From contig JAGTXO010000015.1 of NCBI GenBank assembly GCA_019448385.1, positions 124,001 to 188,000 on the forward strand: 64,000 nucleotides of DNA. Reading direction: 5' to 3'. Under the pieces are notes generated by a model. The model made no database searches. It was not told the origin of the DNA and saw nothing but the letters and a program-made list of their open reading frames with translations. A program made the translations under genes and the position numbers. This stretch comes from Diacronema lutheri (taxonomy: Eukaryota; Haptophyta; Pavlovophyceae; Pavlovales; Pavlovaceae). Below are positions 51,183-60,824 of the stretch, piece by piece. Numbering within the stretch: the stretch's first letter is position 1; each line of letters opens with the position of its first letter.

Positions 51183-51788
51183 GTCGGGCCCGCGCAGCCG
51201 ATGATCAAGGAGATGGCGTCGCGCATCTACATCAAGCCGGTGCCGTACGCGTTGGACGACGTGGACCCAAAGGAGCGGTTTATCACGTCCACAGGCGCGC
51301 AGTTTTCTCGCCGCGACGGTGCGCAGGCGCGGCCGACCAGGCGCACGCCCGCCGACTTCACCGGCCGGCCGCTGCCATACGCGCTCGACGCGATGAAGCC
51401 GGGCGGGTCGTCATACACGACGTCGTCGAGCGAGGCGTACATCGAACGCGACCTCAATGTCGCGCGTCCTGCCAAACTCGCCAATAAGGATTTTGTCGGC
51501 CGGCCACTGCCGTACGCGCGCGACGACGGCGTCGACGAGGCCGACGCGGCGCTCAAGTTCAAGAAGAAGGAGAACCGCTTCACGCAGGGCCGGCCACTAC
51601 CGTACGCGCTCGATGAGCACAAGCCGAGTGAAGCCTATTCCACATCCTCGGGCGAACAGTACATCGAGCGCGACCTCAAGCAGGCGCGCGCCGCGCAGCG
51701 CGTCACGCACGACCAGCCCTACAACATCGTCACGCTCACGGACCGGCCGGTGTGGAAGGATTTGAACTGGCGGTGGAAGTATGATTGA
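51180..51788 (+). CDS. GRPLPYALD repeat protein, unknown function
   Basis: This 202-residue protein has four units of about 40-45 residues built on (G/K)(R/P)(L/V)PYA(L/R)D: YIKPVPYALDDVDPK, FTGRPLPYALDAMKPG, FVGRPLPYARDDGVDE, TQGRPLPYALDEHKPSE. Units 2 and 4 also share SSSEAYIERDL and SSGEQYIERDL, and unit 1 has TSTGAQFSRRD. The end is aromatic (RPVWKDLNWRWKYD). No membrane or enzyme motif. Short repeats of this style occur in microtubule inner or ciliary proteins, but this is only an analogy. Regular repeats and balanced composition make it a confident gene. Confidence 0.8.
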   Translation: MVGPAQPMIKEMASRIYIKPVPYALDDVDPKERFITSTGAQFSRRDGAQARPTRRTPADFTGRPLPYALDAMKPGGSSYTTSSSEAYIERDLNVARPAKLANKDFVGRPLPYARDDGVDEADAALKFKKKENRFTQGRPLPYALDEHKPSEAYSTSSGEQYIERDLKQARAAQRVTHDQPYNIVTLTDRPVWKDLNWRWKYD

Positions 51789-51828
51789 CCGGCTACGCTG
51801 TGAGGCCACGGCCACGAAACTGACCGTG

Positions 51829-51872
51829 GCCGCAGGCAGTCGTCCTTCCCGCAATGGACGACTGCCTGCGGC
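51829..51872. other. Perfect 17-bp hairpin at the transporter 5' end
   Basis: GCCGCAGGCAGTCGTCC (51829-51845) and its exact complement (51856-51872) are separated by 10 bases. The right stem begins two bases into the possible upstream start codon ATG 51854. It lies just downstream of the GRPLPYALD gene stop. Confidence 0.9.
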
Positions 51873-51913
51873 TGCCAGCGAGTCGCCATCGTCGGCCTCG
51901 CCCTGTGCCGAAA

Positions 51914-53485
51914 ATGGCGCGAGGCCCTCCCGCCAACGACACCATTGGCCCTGGCGGGAGGGCCTCGGCGACGGCCTGCGCCGCCGGGCTCGCCAACACC
52001 ATCCTCGGCGCGGGCATCCTAGGTTTGCCGTACGCCCTCATGCACTGCGGCTTCCCGCTTGGCCTCGCGCTCCTCGTCGCTTGCGCGGCCGCGTGCGGCA
52101 CGTCGCTTCACTTGCTCGCGCTGAGCGCGCAGACGTCGGGCACGTTCCCCGCGTCCTTTTACACGGTGGCGAGCGCCTCGATCCCGGAATGGGCGTTCGC
52201 CATCGACCTCGCCGTCGCGGTCAAGTGCTTTGGCGTCGCCACCTCCTACCTGCTTATCGTGGGCGACGAGATGTCGACGGCCGCCGCGATGCTCGGCCTG
52301 CCCGCCGCGTGGCAGGCGCGCAGGCTGTGGGTGACGGTGGGCACGCTCGTCGCCGGCCCGCTCTCGTGCGCCGCGCGCCTCGAGGTGCTCAAGTTCAGCA
52401 GCATGCTCGCGATCGGCTGCATCGCCTACATCGCCGTGCTCTCCGTGCTCGTCGTGCTCGAGCCAAGCCTCGCGTGCAACCAAGCGTCGCAGCTCACGGG
52501 CTCGTGCCGGGGGCCGCCGACGACGCGCCCGGACGGCTCAGTGCTCCAGGTGGTGCCCATCTTCATCTTTGGCTTCACCTGCCAGCAGAACATCTTTTCA
52601 GGCGAGCCGCTGTCCGCGCCACGCGCCGTGCAACCGCAGAAGCGCGCGCCACGCGCCGAGCTACACCGCCAACACGCGCGCGGTGCCAGCGACCTCGCCG
52701 CGCCTTCGCTCCCGCCGTCGGTGGCGCGGCGCGCGGCAGTTGTCAACGAGTTGCGCGAGCCGTGCGTCCGCCGCCTCAACCACGTGATCTGCGCCGCCGT
52801 GCTCGCCGCGCTCGCGTCGTACGCGACGGTCGCGTCCGCCGGCGCCCTCGTGTACGGGCAGAAGGTGCAGCCCGACGTGCTCGTGAACTACCCGGACGAT
52901 TCGGCACCGTTCCTCGCTGCGCGCGTGGGCATCTCGATCGTTGTCCTGTGCGCGTACCCGCTGCAGGCGCACCCGAGCCGCAAATCTGCGCTCTCGCTCG
53001 CGCGCGCAGCGTCCGCCGCGCTCGGCGCGCGCCGCGCGCGCGCGGGCACGCACGTCGGTGACGCGCCCACCGCGTGGCGAGAGGCGGCGCGTTGCGACAC
53101 GGGCAGCCGATTGGCGCGCGCATTCGACGGCGAGGCGCACGACACCGCGCAGCTGCTTTCAGCCGGTTCGTCGGTGAGCGAGCGCGACGCCCCACCGCCG
53201 AGCGACGACTACACGGCGCGCTACTGGCTTTACACGGCGCTCTTCGTCGTGTGCTCGTGGCGCATTGCGCTCGCGGTCACCAATCTGGGCAAGGTGATGG
53301 CCGTCGTCGGCGCGACGGGCTCGACGACAGTCTCGTACATCTTGCCTGGCGCGTGCTACTGGCGGTTGCACCCGTTCCCGCACGCGAAGCGGTACGTCGC
53401 CGGCGGCATGTTTTTGACGGGCCTAGCCCTCATTCCCACGGCCCTGCACGCAATCTTCTCGCCGACGCACAAAATTTCTATATAG
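51914..53485 (+). CDS. SLC38-like amino acid transporter
   Basis: Exons 51914-52601 and 52740-53485 give 477 residues; an upstream ATG at 51854 would add 20. The intron has a GC donor (TCAG then GCGAGC) and a GCAG acceptor; removing it restores the family motif QQNIFSVVNELREP. The first helix, ANTILGAGILGLPYALMHCG, is the hallmark of the amino acid/auxin permease superfamily, followed by about ten further hydrophobic segments (LALLVACAAACGTSLHLLAL, ARVGISIVVLCAYPLQAHPS). It is likely a proton- or sodium-coupled amino acid transporter; the substrate is unknown. The hydrophilic loop before YWLYTALFVVCSW is long. The stop TAG at 53483-53485 is inside the TATATAG where the right repeat arm begins, so the C-terminus may have been set by that junction. 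Confidence 0.85.
   Translation: MARGPPANDTIGPGGRASATACAAGLANTILGAGILGLPYALMHCGFPLGLALLVACAAACGTSLHLLALSAQTSGTFPASFYTVASASIPEWAFAIDLAVAVKCFGVATSYLLIVGDEMSTAAAMLGLPAAWQARRLWVTVGTLVAGPLSCAARLEVLKFSSMLAIGCIAYIAVLSVLVVLEPSLACNQASQLTGSCRGPPTTRPDGSVLQVVPIFIFGFTCQQNIFSGEPLSAPRAVQPQKRAPRAELHRQHARGASDLAAPSLPPSVARRAAVVNELREPCVRRLNHVICAAVLAALASYATVASAGALVYGQKVQPDVLVNYPDDSAPFLAARVGISIVVLCAYPLQAHPSRKSALSLARAASAALGARRARAGTHVGDAPTAWREAARCDTGSRLARAFDGEAHDTAQLLSAGSSVSERDAPPPSDDYTARYWLYTALFVVCSWRIALAVTNLGKVMAVVGATGSTTVSYILPGACYWRLHPFPHAKRYVAGGMFLTGLALIPTALHAIFSPTHKISI
51920..51967. other. Perfect 16-bp hairpin over the transporter start
   Basis: CGAGGCCCTCCCGCCA (51920-51935) and its exact complement (51952-51967) are separated by 16 bases. 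The left stem lies within codons 3-8 of the start ATG 51914. It is unrelated in sequence to the hairpin at 51829-51872. Confidence 0.9.
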
Positions 53486-54018
53486 GGCGCGGTCCGGGCT
53501 GGTCCGGCCAGTGTAAGGCTGAGAGTACGACCCGGGTCGTACAATCAAGGGTTAAAAGCCAGCCAATGAGCGCTCGAGGGGTCGGGGCGAGGCTTATGAC
53601 GAGCCTAGGACCGAGACACCCTCCTGACCGGCCGATTTGGAGTAGAATTCGGGGTCGAGCGGGCGCGGCGGACGGAGGGCCCGAGCCGGGCCGACGGAGG
53701 GTCCGACCCCGGAATGCGGGCGACCGGAAGGGCTTGGGTGATTTACGCCTAGTAGAATAGAATGGCGGATTCCGGGGGGGCTCGCAACTGGCATCGCGCA
53801 AGCTGAGGCCCCCTGACTGACCGGACCGCGCCGAGTGCGCGTGCACCCCGTGGAGGGCGCGGCCAGTCGGACACTCTTCGCGACTGAGCTCGCCGCGGCA
53901 TACCGTGCGCTGCGCCGGCGCGCTACTTGCCGTTGGCCGAGCTGCGGGTGTTGCGCACCGCCGTGTTGCGCAGCCAGCGGCTGGATGCGCCGGTGGCCGG
54001 AACCTTGGCGCGCTTTGG

Positions 54019-54196
54019 CTAAGCGACCTCGGCCTGCACAGACTCGAACGCGTGCGTAAACTCGAGGCGTTGCAGGTGGCGAGCACGTGAGTTCGCGTAG
54101 GAGGTCTTGTACTCGGTGGCCTGACTGTCGACCGACGAGAGCTTGGGCGAGTTCGGCGGCACGTTGGCTCACTTGGGCTCGGTGCGCGGCTCTGCC

Positions 54197-54229
<33 letters not shown>

Positions 54230-55062
54230 CTTCGGACTCGCTGCCCGGCTCTGCCTGTGCGGGCGCGATGCACTCGGACTCGATGCCCGGCTCTGCCTTC
54301 GTGGGCGCGGTCGCGGGCACGGGCGCGCCCTCGACCCCGTCGCGGTTGAAGACATCGAACTCGACGCACACGCCGTGGTCCTTGAAGTCGGTGGCCTCGC
54401 TGTCGTTCGCGTAAGCCTCGGGCGAACTCGCAACGAGCGACGACATCTCGGCGTGGAGCCAGCACATCTCATGCTGCACCGCGTGTTCAGGTTCTCGAGC
54501 GCTCCGTTGAAAGAGTCACTCTCACCGAGGCGCTCGCTGCACCACACCAGATAGCCATCGAGCTTGTGAGCGTGCTCGTGCGCCCGTGCGAGGTCCTTGG
54601 AGAGCGCGTCGGCGCGCGCGCACAGGCCGTCGCATGACTTGGCCGGTGTCATGCTGTGCTTCCAAGGCCTGGTGCTCGGCGTTGAGCGTGTCGTGATCCT
54701 CGCGAACGAGCTGCAACCAGCTGCAGCAGCCGCGCGACGCCGCTGTCGCCGACGATGCGCTGGAGCATGTGGCCCATGAGGTGTGCGCGGCACGTGGCGA
54801 GCGCCACATTTTTGCGCAGCAGCGCGAGGATCCGGGCGCCGCGGACGAGCCGGCCCATGCACTTGAGCGCGTAGATTCGGCCGCACATGCACGCGCCGAC
54901 GACCGAGTCGGCGGGCCCGCCGTCGAGCCAAAAGTTGGCCTCGGCCGCATCGCGGCGGCGGGCGACGCGCTGAAGGATGCGCACGCGGTAGTGCCGGTCG
55001 ACGAGCAGCTCGTCGCCGAAGATCTCGTCGGGCAGCAGCTCGGAGACGTTCTGGGGGTACAT
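54019..55062 (-). CDS. Hypothetical coiled-coil protein, right-arm copy
   Basis: This is the mirror of 7267-8310 and begins MYPQNVSELLPDEIFGDELL. It has the same segment order and the same spread over frames. Differences from the left copy are concentrated here rather than in the outer arm. Its 3' end is about 110 bases from the empty Copia target site. Confidence 0.35.
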
Positions 55063-55148
55063 GCTGTGCGAGCGTGCACGCGACGAGATCTCGTCGGGCG
55101 TGCCGTCCGTTCGTTCAGAGCAGAGCGCGTCGGACCGGCAGACAGACG

Positions 55149-55352
55149 ATGCAGCGCGCGAAGGCACCTGCGGCGCGCGGCGTGGCCTCGCGTGCCGTCA
55201 CGAAGCCGCCTGCGCGCACTGCGGAGGCGGCGAGCGCGACGAGGGCGGGCGCGGACGAGGTGCTGAGCGGCGTCACGTACGCGCCCTCGCTCGCCGAGCT
55301 CGACGCCGCGGCGCTGACGATGCGCGCGGCGTACCACACCGACCGCCCCTGA
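55149..55352 (+). CDS. Small hypothetical ORF, right-arm copy
   Basis: This 67-residue ORF is Ala/Arg/Thr-rich at the N-terminus with a less biased C-terminal half (VLSGVTYAPSLAELDAAALT). It is divergent from the coiled-coil ORF whose ATG is complementary to 55060-55062, leaving 86 bases between starts. The C-terminal end differs from the left copy. Function unknown. Confidence 0.3.
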   Translation: MQRAKAPAARGVASRAVTKPPARTAEAASATRAGADEVLSGVTYAPSLAELDAAALTMRAAYHTDRP

Positions 55353-55477
55353 GACGATGCGCGGCGCCCGCGGAGGACTGGTCCGTTGGCGCGCAAACCG
55401 TGGGCGAAAGGGCGCGAAGCCAACGGCCGTCCGCGCACGTTCAAACGCGCGCATACGGGTGGCATCCTCCCACCTTC

Positions 55478-55799
55478 GGCGCCGCTTTCCAAAAGGGTGT
55501 AGGGTGTAGGGTGTAGGATGCAAAACAAGCCCTCCCCACATTTGGGCCCGACGTCATTCCTTCTTCGAAGCCGTGACGTTACTCACATACGAGTACCTTT
55601 ACTTAGTGTAGGATGTATCTATTCTCTAGGTATTTGCATAGTGTAGGGTGTAGGATAAGTACGGTTATGAAAGTCCCATAGGGGGGAGAAGGAATGACGC
55701 TGTGACGAAAGAAGGAATGACGTCGGGCCCAAATGTGGGGAGGGCTTGGTTTGCATCCTACACCCTACACCCTACACCCTTTTAGAAAGCGGCGGCGCC
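55478..55799 (+). mobile_element. MITE-like fold-back element B, right arm
   Basis: Mirror of 6530-6851, with at least one substitution relative to the left arm (GGTTTGCATCC near 55747 against GTTTTGCATCC-type ends elsewhere). Confidence 0.7.
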
Positions 55800-56026
55800 T
55801 CGGAGCATGGCGGCTCGACAGCATGGCGCCTCGACAGCATGGCGTCGTCCAGCGTGGCGTCCAGGATGGCGACTGCGCCCGGGCCGTGACGCCGCGACGT
55901 CGTTCGGCTGCGTCACGGAGGAGCGCCATCCGTGCGCCACGGAGGAGCGGCAGGACCACGACGCGGCGTGACGCTGGACTACGCCATGCTGTATAGGCGC
56001 CATGCTGTCGAGCCGCCATGCTCTGA

Positions 56027-56350
56027 GGCGCCGCCGCTTTTCAAAAGGGTGTAGGGTGTAGGGTGTAGGATGCAAAACAAGCCCTCCCCACATCTGGGCC
56101 CGACGTCATTCCTTCTTTCGTCACAGCGTCATTCCTTCACTCCCTGTAGGACTTTCGTAACCGTACTAATCCTACACCCTACACTATGCAAATACTTAGA
56201 GAATAGATACATCCTACACTAAGTAAAAGTACTCGTATGTGAGTAACGTCACGGCTTCGAAGAAGGAATGACGTCGGGCCCAAATGTGGGGAGGGCTTGT
56301 TTTGCATCCTACACCCTACACCCTACACCCTTTTAGAAAGCGGCGGCGCC
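56027..56350 (-). mobile_element. MITE-like fold-back element A, right arm
   Basis: Mirror of 5979-6302, with a substitution in the interior (CCGTACTAATCC near 56161-56172, where the left arm has the complement of CCGTACTTATCC). Confidence 0.7.
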
Positions 56351-56444
56351 TCAGAGCATGGCGCCCGCCCGCTCGAGCCGGACCTCCGCGCAGCCGGACT
56401 CGCCCCGCCCCGGGCTGCTCTGGCTGGGCGACGTCGTGCGCGCC

Positions 56445-57023
56445 TCAGAACGCCGCGCTCGCCACGCGCACGTAGCCCTCGTCCGGGTCCGGCTCGGGCG
56501 CCGCGTCGCGCACCGAGCGCGACGCGGCCTCGACGCCCGGCGTTTCGGCACGCGAGGCGACGGATGCCTCGTCCGGCCGGCCCCACGGCAGCTGCAGCTC
56601 GAGCTGGCGCTGGATGATGCGCGGCGTCGCCACGCGCCCGTGCTGCACCTCGCGACGTCGCGCGCGCACGTAGAGCACGATCGCCACCGAGCCGCTGAGG
56701 CCCATCATCGCGCCGAGCAGCACCGAGATTGTGGTCTCATTGTCTGCTTGGGCGCGAACGGAAAACGCGCGAAGGGTGGCGACGAAGATCGTTGGGTTGG
56801 GTTGGGCCACCGGCTCCCGAGGATTGCTTGTGGCGCTCGACTGACCGTTGGCCCAGCTTTTTTTTTTCTCGAACCTACTGTGGAGCCGCCTGCAGCGTGA
56901 TCTCCCGCGCACAACGACCATGGCCGCCATCGACCTGCGCGCCTTCGACGCGGCGCTCGTCAACTGCGAGATCGTGAGCACGCGGCCGGTCAAGCCGAGC
57001 GAGCAGGCGCGCACGGTCGACAA
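56445..57023 (-). CDS. Small single-pass membrane protein, hypothetical, right-arm copy
   Basis: This is the mirror copy of 5306-5884 and reads as the same 192-codon protein, with the membrane helix SVLLGAMMGLSGSVAIVLYV and an acidic tail. It runs divergently from the helicase that starts at 56920. Retention of an identical reading frame in both arms is compatible with function but also with very recent copying. The start is uncertain for the same reason as in the left copy. Confidence 0.45.
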   Translation of the reverse strand: MSTVRACSLGLTGRVLTISQLTSAASKARRSMAAMVVVRGRSRCRRLHSRFEKKKSWANGQSSATSNPREPVAQPNPTIFVATLRAFSVRAQADNETTISVLLGAMMGLSGSVAIVLYVRARRREVQHGRVATPRIIQRQLELQLPWGRPDEASVASRAETPGVEAASRSVRDAAPEPDPDEGYVRVASAAF

Positions 57024-59430
57024 GCTGAGCTACGGGCCGTCGCGCCGCGCGCTCGCCTTCGTCTCGCCGCCCTGCGTCGTCGACTGGCCCGAGCTCACGG
57101 GCGACGGCAACTTTGGCACCATGTACGGGCCGACGGACGTCGACAAGGCGGCGTACACGGCCGGCGTGACCGACAAGGAGCTGCCGATTGAAGGCGCGCC
57201 GCTCGCGCAGATGGACGCCTACTTTGGCGCCCTGCGCGCCATCGACGATCAGCGCGTCGAGACGGTGCACGCGCGCCAGAAGGAGCTGCTCAACACGCGC
57301 GGCCTCTCGAAGGAGGAGGTGCGCGGCAAGCTCTCGCCCGCCGTCAAGCCCAAGTACGAGGACGACACGCTCGCGCACACGCGGCTGAACATGTCGACGC
57401 GCACGTTCACGTGGGCGGGCTCCGAGCGCGTCGTGCCGCTCGTCGACGCGCGGCGCGAACCGGTCGACGAGATCCGGCACGAGGACGTCTGCGCCATCGC
57501 CACGCAGCTCGACCGCGTCTACACGGGGCTCACGGGCTCGATGTTTGGCACCAAGTGGAACGTGTGCGGGGTCATGCTCCTGAAGCGCGCCGAGCAGCGG
57601 CCGCAGCCCGGCTCGGACGCCTTCGCCTCGTACGGCGTGCCCGCCTGGGCCGACACGTTCGACTCCACGGGGCTGTACGTGCCCGACGAGCGCGAGCGCG
57701 CGGCGGCGCTCGCGGCGGTGGCCGGTCTGCGCACGGCGCGCGCGCCGGCCGGGCCGGGCGGGCGCGAGCTCGCGCGCGCGCAGGGCTACCATCGCGCCGA
57801 GCGGGCTGCGAGCGCGGCGGCGGCGCGCGCGGCGATGGCCGAGGGCGGCCAGCAGTGCGCGCTCCACGGCGCGGTCGTCAAATCGGCGCTGCGCGGCGTG
57901 GGCAACCGGCTGCATCTTTGCGACGCGCCGGGCGGAACGGGCAAGACGTTCGTCGAGCGCGCCATTATCGCCGCCGTGCGCGCGGATGGGCACGCGGTCG
58001 TCGTGGGCGCGTCCTCGGGCGTCGCCGCCACGCTGCTGCCCGACGGCCGCACCTTCCACTCGACCTTCAAGGTGCCCGGCGGTGCCGACTCCGACGGGCA
58101 AGCCGTTCAATGGCGTGCCGCGCTCCGAGCGCGGGCGCTCCCTGGCCGCCGCGGCGGCTGGTCGTGTGGGACGAGGCGCCGATGCAGACGCGGTGCCACC
58201 TCGACTCGCCTGATCGGTGTTTGCGCGACGTGACGGGCGTCGACGAGCGCTTCGGCGGCGAGACGCTGCTGCTCGCCGGCGACTTTCGCCAGTGCTTGCC
58301 GGTGGTGCGGCGCGGCTCGCGCGCGCAGATCGTGCGCTCCTGCCTCAAGTACTCGGCGCCGTGGCAGCACGATCGGCAGCACGCCTTGGTCGAGAACGTT
58401 CGCGCCTCGAGCGCGGCGCGCGACACGGGCGACGCGCTCGGCGCGGGCGAGTGGGCGGAGCTGCTGCGCAGCCCCGGCGACGGCGCCGTTCCCGCGGCGG
58501 TGCCGGCGGCCGGGGCCATGCCCGGCGCATTCCCGCTCGATCCCGTGCAGCTGCCCGAGGCCGTCGGCGGCGTCCCCATCCGCGTGGGCTCGGCCTACCC
58601 GACGGAGCTCGTGACGACTTTGTCCACGGCGCGACGTGTTGGACCGACGACGGCTCGCTGTGCGACCGCGCGGTGCTCTGCGCCAAGCAGACGGACGTGG
58701 CGCGGATCAACTGGCTGGCGATCGGCCGCTTCCCGGGCGCGGCGGCGAGGTGCGCGTCGGCGGACGAGCTGGCGCGACGACGGGGCGGGCAAGCAGATTG
58801 CGCGGGCGTCGGTCGAATTCCTCGACTCGCTCGAGCACGCGCAGATGCCGCACCGCGTCCTCGACCTGAAGCCCGGGATGGTGGTGATGCTGCCGCGCAA
58901 CCTCTCGCCCGGCGAGGGGCTGTGCGGCGGCACGCGGCTGATCGTGCGCGGCGTGCGCGCCGGCGGCCGGCTGCTCGAGTGCGCACGCCCCGGCGCGGCC
59001 GCCGGGCGCGACAGCACCGTGCTCGTCGCGCGTGTCGACCACCACTCGCCCGACGACGGCACGTTCGCGCTTGTGCGGATGCGCCGCCAGTTCCCCGGTG
59101 CGGCCGGCGTAACGAGGCGCAGGGGCAAGCGCTCGGGTGCGCGGGCGTGTGGCTCGCCGAGCCGTGCTTCACGCACGGCCAGCTCCACGTGGCCGCTTCG
59201 CGCGTCGGGCACACGTCGCGCGTCCGCTTTGCGCTCGGCCCGGACCTCGTGACGCGCAGCGTCGTCTTCAAAGAGGTGCTCCGCGCGGTCAGCGGTGGCG
59301 AGGCGGCGGCGGCGGCGCTCGCCGCGGCCGCCGTCGCCGCCGCGCGCGAATGCGCGGCGGCGGCGCGCGGTGGCGGCGGGCGCGGACGGCGCGCGCGGCG
59401 CCGGCGGCGGGCGGCGCGCTGGCGGCGGGC
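56920..59430 (+). CDS. PIF1/Helitron-type helicase with possible ssDNA-binding N-domain, right-arm copy
   Basis: Residues about 1-230 have no motif I can name with certainty, but the GDGNFGTMYGPTD segment and a following VYTGLTGSMFGTKW segment recall large ssDNA-binding proteins of mobile or viral replicons (weak inference). From about residue 335 an SF1 helicase follows: Walker A DAPGGTGKTFV (57922-57954), VVGASSGVAATLL, HSTFKVP, then WDEAPM (58167), GDFRQCLPVV (58281), LKPGMVVMLPRNL, NEAQGQ (59111) and HGQLHVAASR. These are the PIF1 motifs in the Helitron-like wording. No Rep/HUH nuclease or OTU domain is visible. The frame changes several times after Walker A, identically in both arms, so introns or an old decayed copy are both possible. 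The 3' end is uncertain because the tail becomes Arg/Ala-rich low-complexity sequence. Likely role: DNA unwinding for an element's replication. Confidence 0.65.
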
Positions 59431-59921
59431 GCGCCGCCGGCGCGCGGTGCTGGCCAGCACCCGCCGGCGCGACGCCCGCCGCGCCGCTCGCGCCGACGCG
59501 CAGCCGTCGGGTGCTCGCCAGCACCGCGCGCCGCGCGACCGGCCCGCGTACCTGCGCGCCCTTCTAGGGCGCGCAGGGCGGCGCCAATGCGGCCGGCGCG
59601 CAGGGGCCTCACGCTGGCGCGCTGCCCGCCGCCGCGTGGGTCGCCGCTGCGCGCGTGCCGTCGGCGCTGCCGCCGCCCGGCGTCGCGCTCGCGCCGCAGC
59701 CGCAGCCGCCGCCGCCGCCGTCGCCGCCGCCTGCCGCCTGCCGGCAAGCTGGGCAAGTGCGCAGCGGCGGCGACGGCGGTGCGCGACCCGGCGAGCAGGC
59801 GGCGCGCCGCCGAGCCGGGGGCGGGCTCCGTGGGCGACGAGGCTCGCCCGCCACTCGCACTACTCGCGCGCCAAGTGCGCACAACGCGCCCCCCCCCCCC
59901 CCCCCCCCACCCCACCCCCCG

Positions 59922-60350
59922 ATGAATTTAATGCTCATACCATGGCGTCGCGCCACGGCAGTACGCCCGTGGCCCCGGCGGCCAGCCTCGCGCCGCTACG
60001 CCGTGTCGTCGCGGCCGGCGCACACAGCGAACTGTGTTTCCGCGGCACATGCCCGGCTGCTCGCGCGCTGCAAGCTTGCCGAACTGCTCGCGCTGGAATG
60101 GCGCGTTGCGGGCGTGCCCGCGCACCGCGCGTGTGCCATGCGCGTTCCGGGAGCGCCGCGCCGCGCGCCAAAGCGGCGCGCGGCGGACGTGCGGCCTCGG
60201 GCCGAAGAGGGGCCGGCGCGACCGGCCGCGAGGCGGGCGCAGACGCTCGGCGTGCCGGTCGATGCGTCGTCCAAATCCGCGTCGGGCGGATGCGCGCCTG
60301 GGCCGGCGCTGCGTGCAGTCGGCGGGGCCCGGCCACGCGCTCGGGCGTAA
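59922..60350 (+). CDS. Hypothetical ORF, right-arm copy
   Basis: This is the mirror of 1982-2410. The start ATG follows a 20-C run at 59889-59908. It encodes an Arg/Ala-rich product without recognised domains. It reads in the direction of the downstream protease gene (start 60825), with about 475 bases between them in which I see no convincing gene. GC-rich shadow coding cannot be excluded. Confidence 0.2.
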   Translation: MNLMLIPWRRATAVRPWPRRPASRRYAVSSRPAHTANCVSAAHARLLARCKLAELLALEWRVAGVPAHRACAMRVPGAPRRAPKRRAADVRPRAEEGPARPAARRAQTLGVPVDASSKSASGGCAPGPALRAVGGARPRARA

Positions 60351-60824
60351 CGTTCGCGCCTGTTCGGCCGAGGCGCACTCGCCGTCCCCTCGCGCCGGCA
60401 ACGTGCGTGCGGGCCAGCACGCAGGCAGCGTACGATGCCACGGCAGCGGCGAGCGCGTCCCCGCCGGTGTGCCGCTCGGCGCCCCGTCACGCGCAACGTG
60501 CGCGCCGCCCGCTGCATGCGCACGCATACGCGCGCTGGCAGCGTGCGCAAAATTGCCCGGGCAAGATCGTCCCGCGCTCGCGCCGCCGACGCATCATTCC
60601 ATGTGTCCGTTTCGGCATCTGCCACCATCCACCAGCCCTCGAAAGCCGGCTTGCGCGTGGGCGCCCGTCCGGTGCGAGAAGCGGCTCGCGTCCTCGCGCG
60701 GGGCGCCTCCGCGCCAGGCGCCCGGCGCGCGCTCGTCTTGCCGCGCCACCACGCTGATCTGCGCCCAACCCTCGCTCGCCAATTCCCCCGTCGTCCCTGC
60801 TGCGCAGCCCGCAACAGCGCGCGC

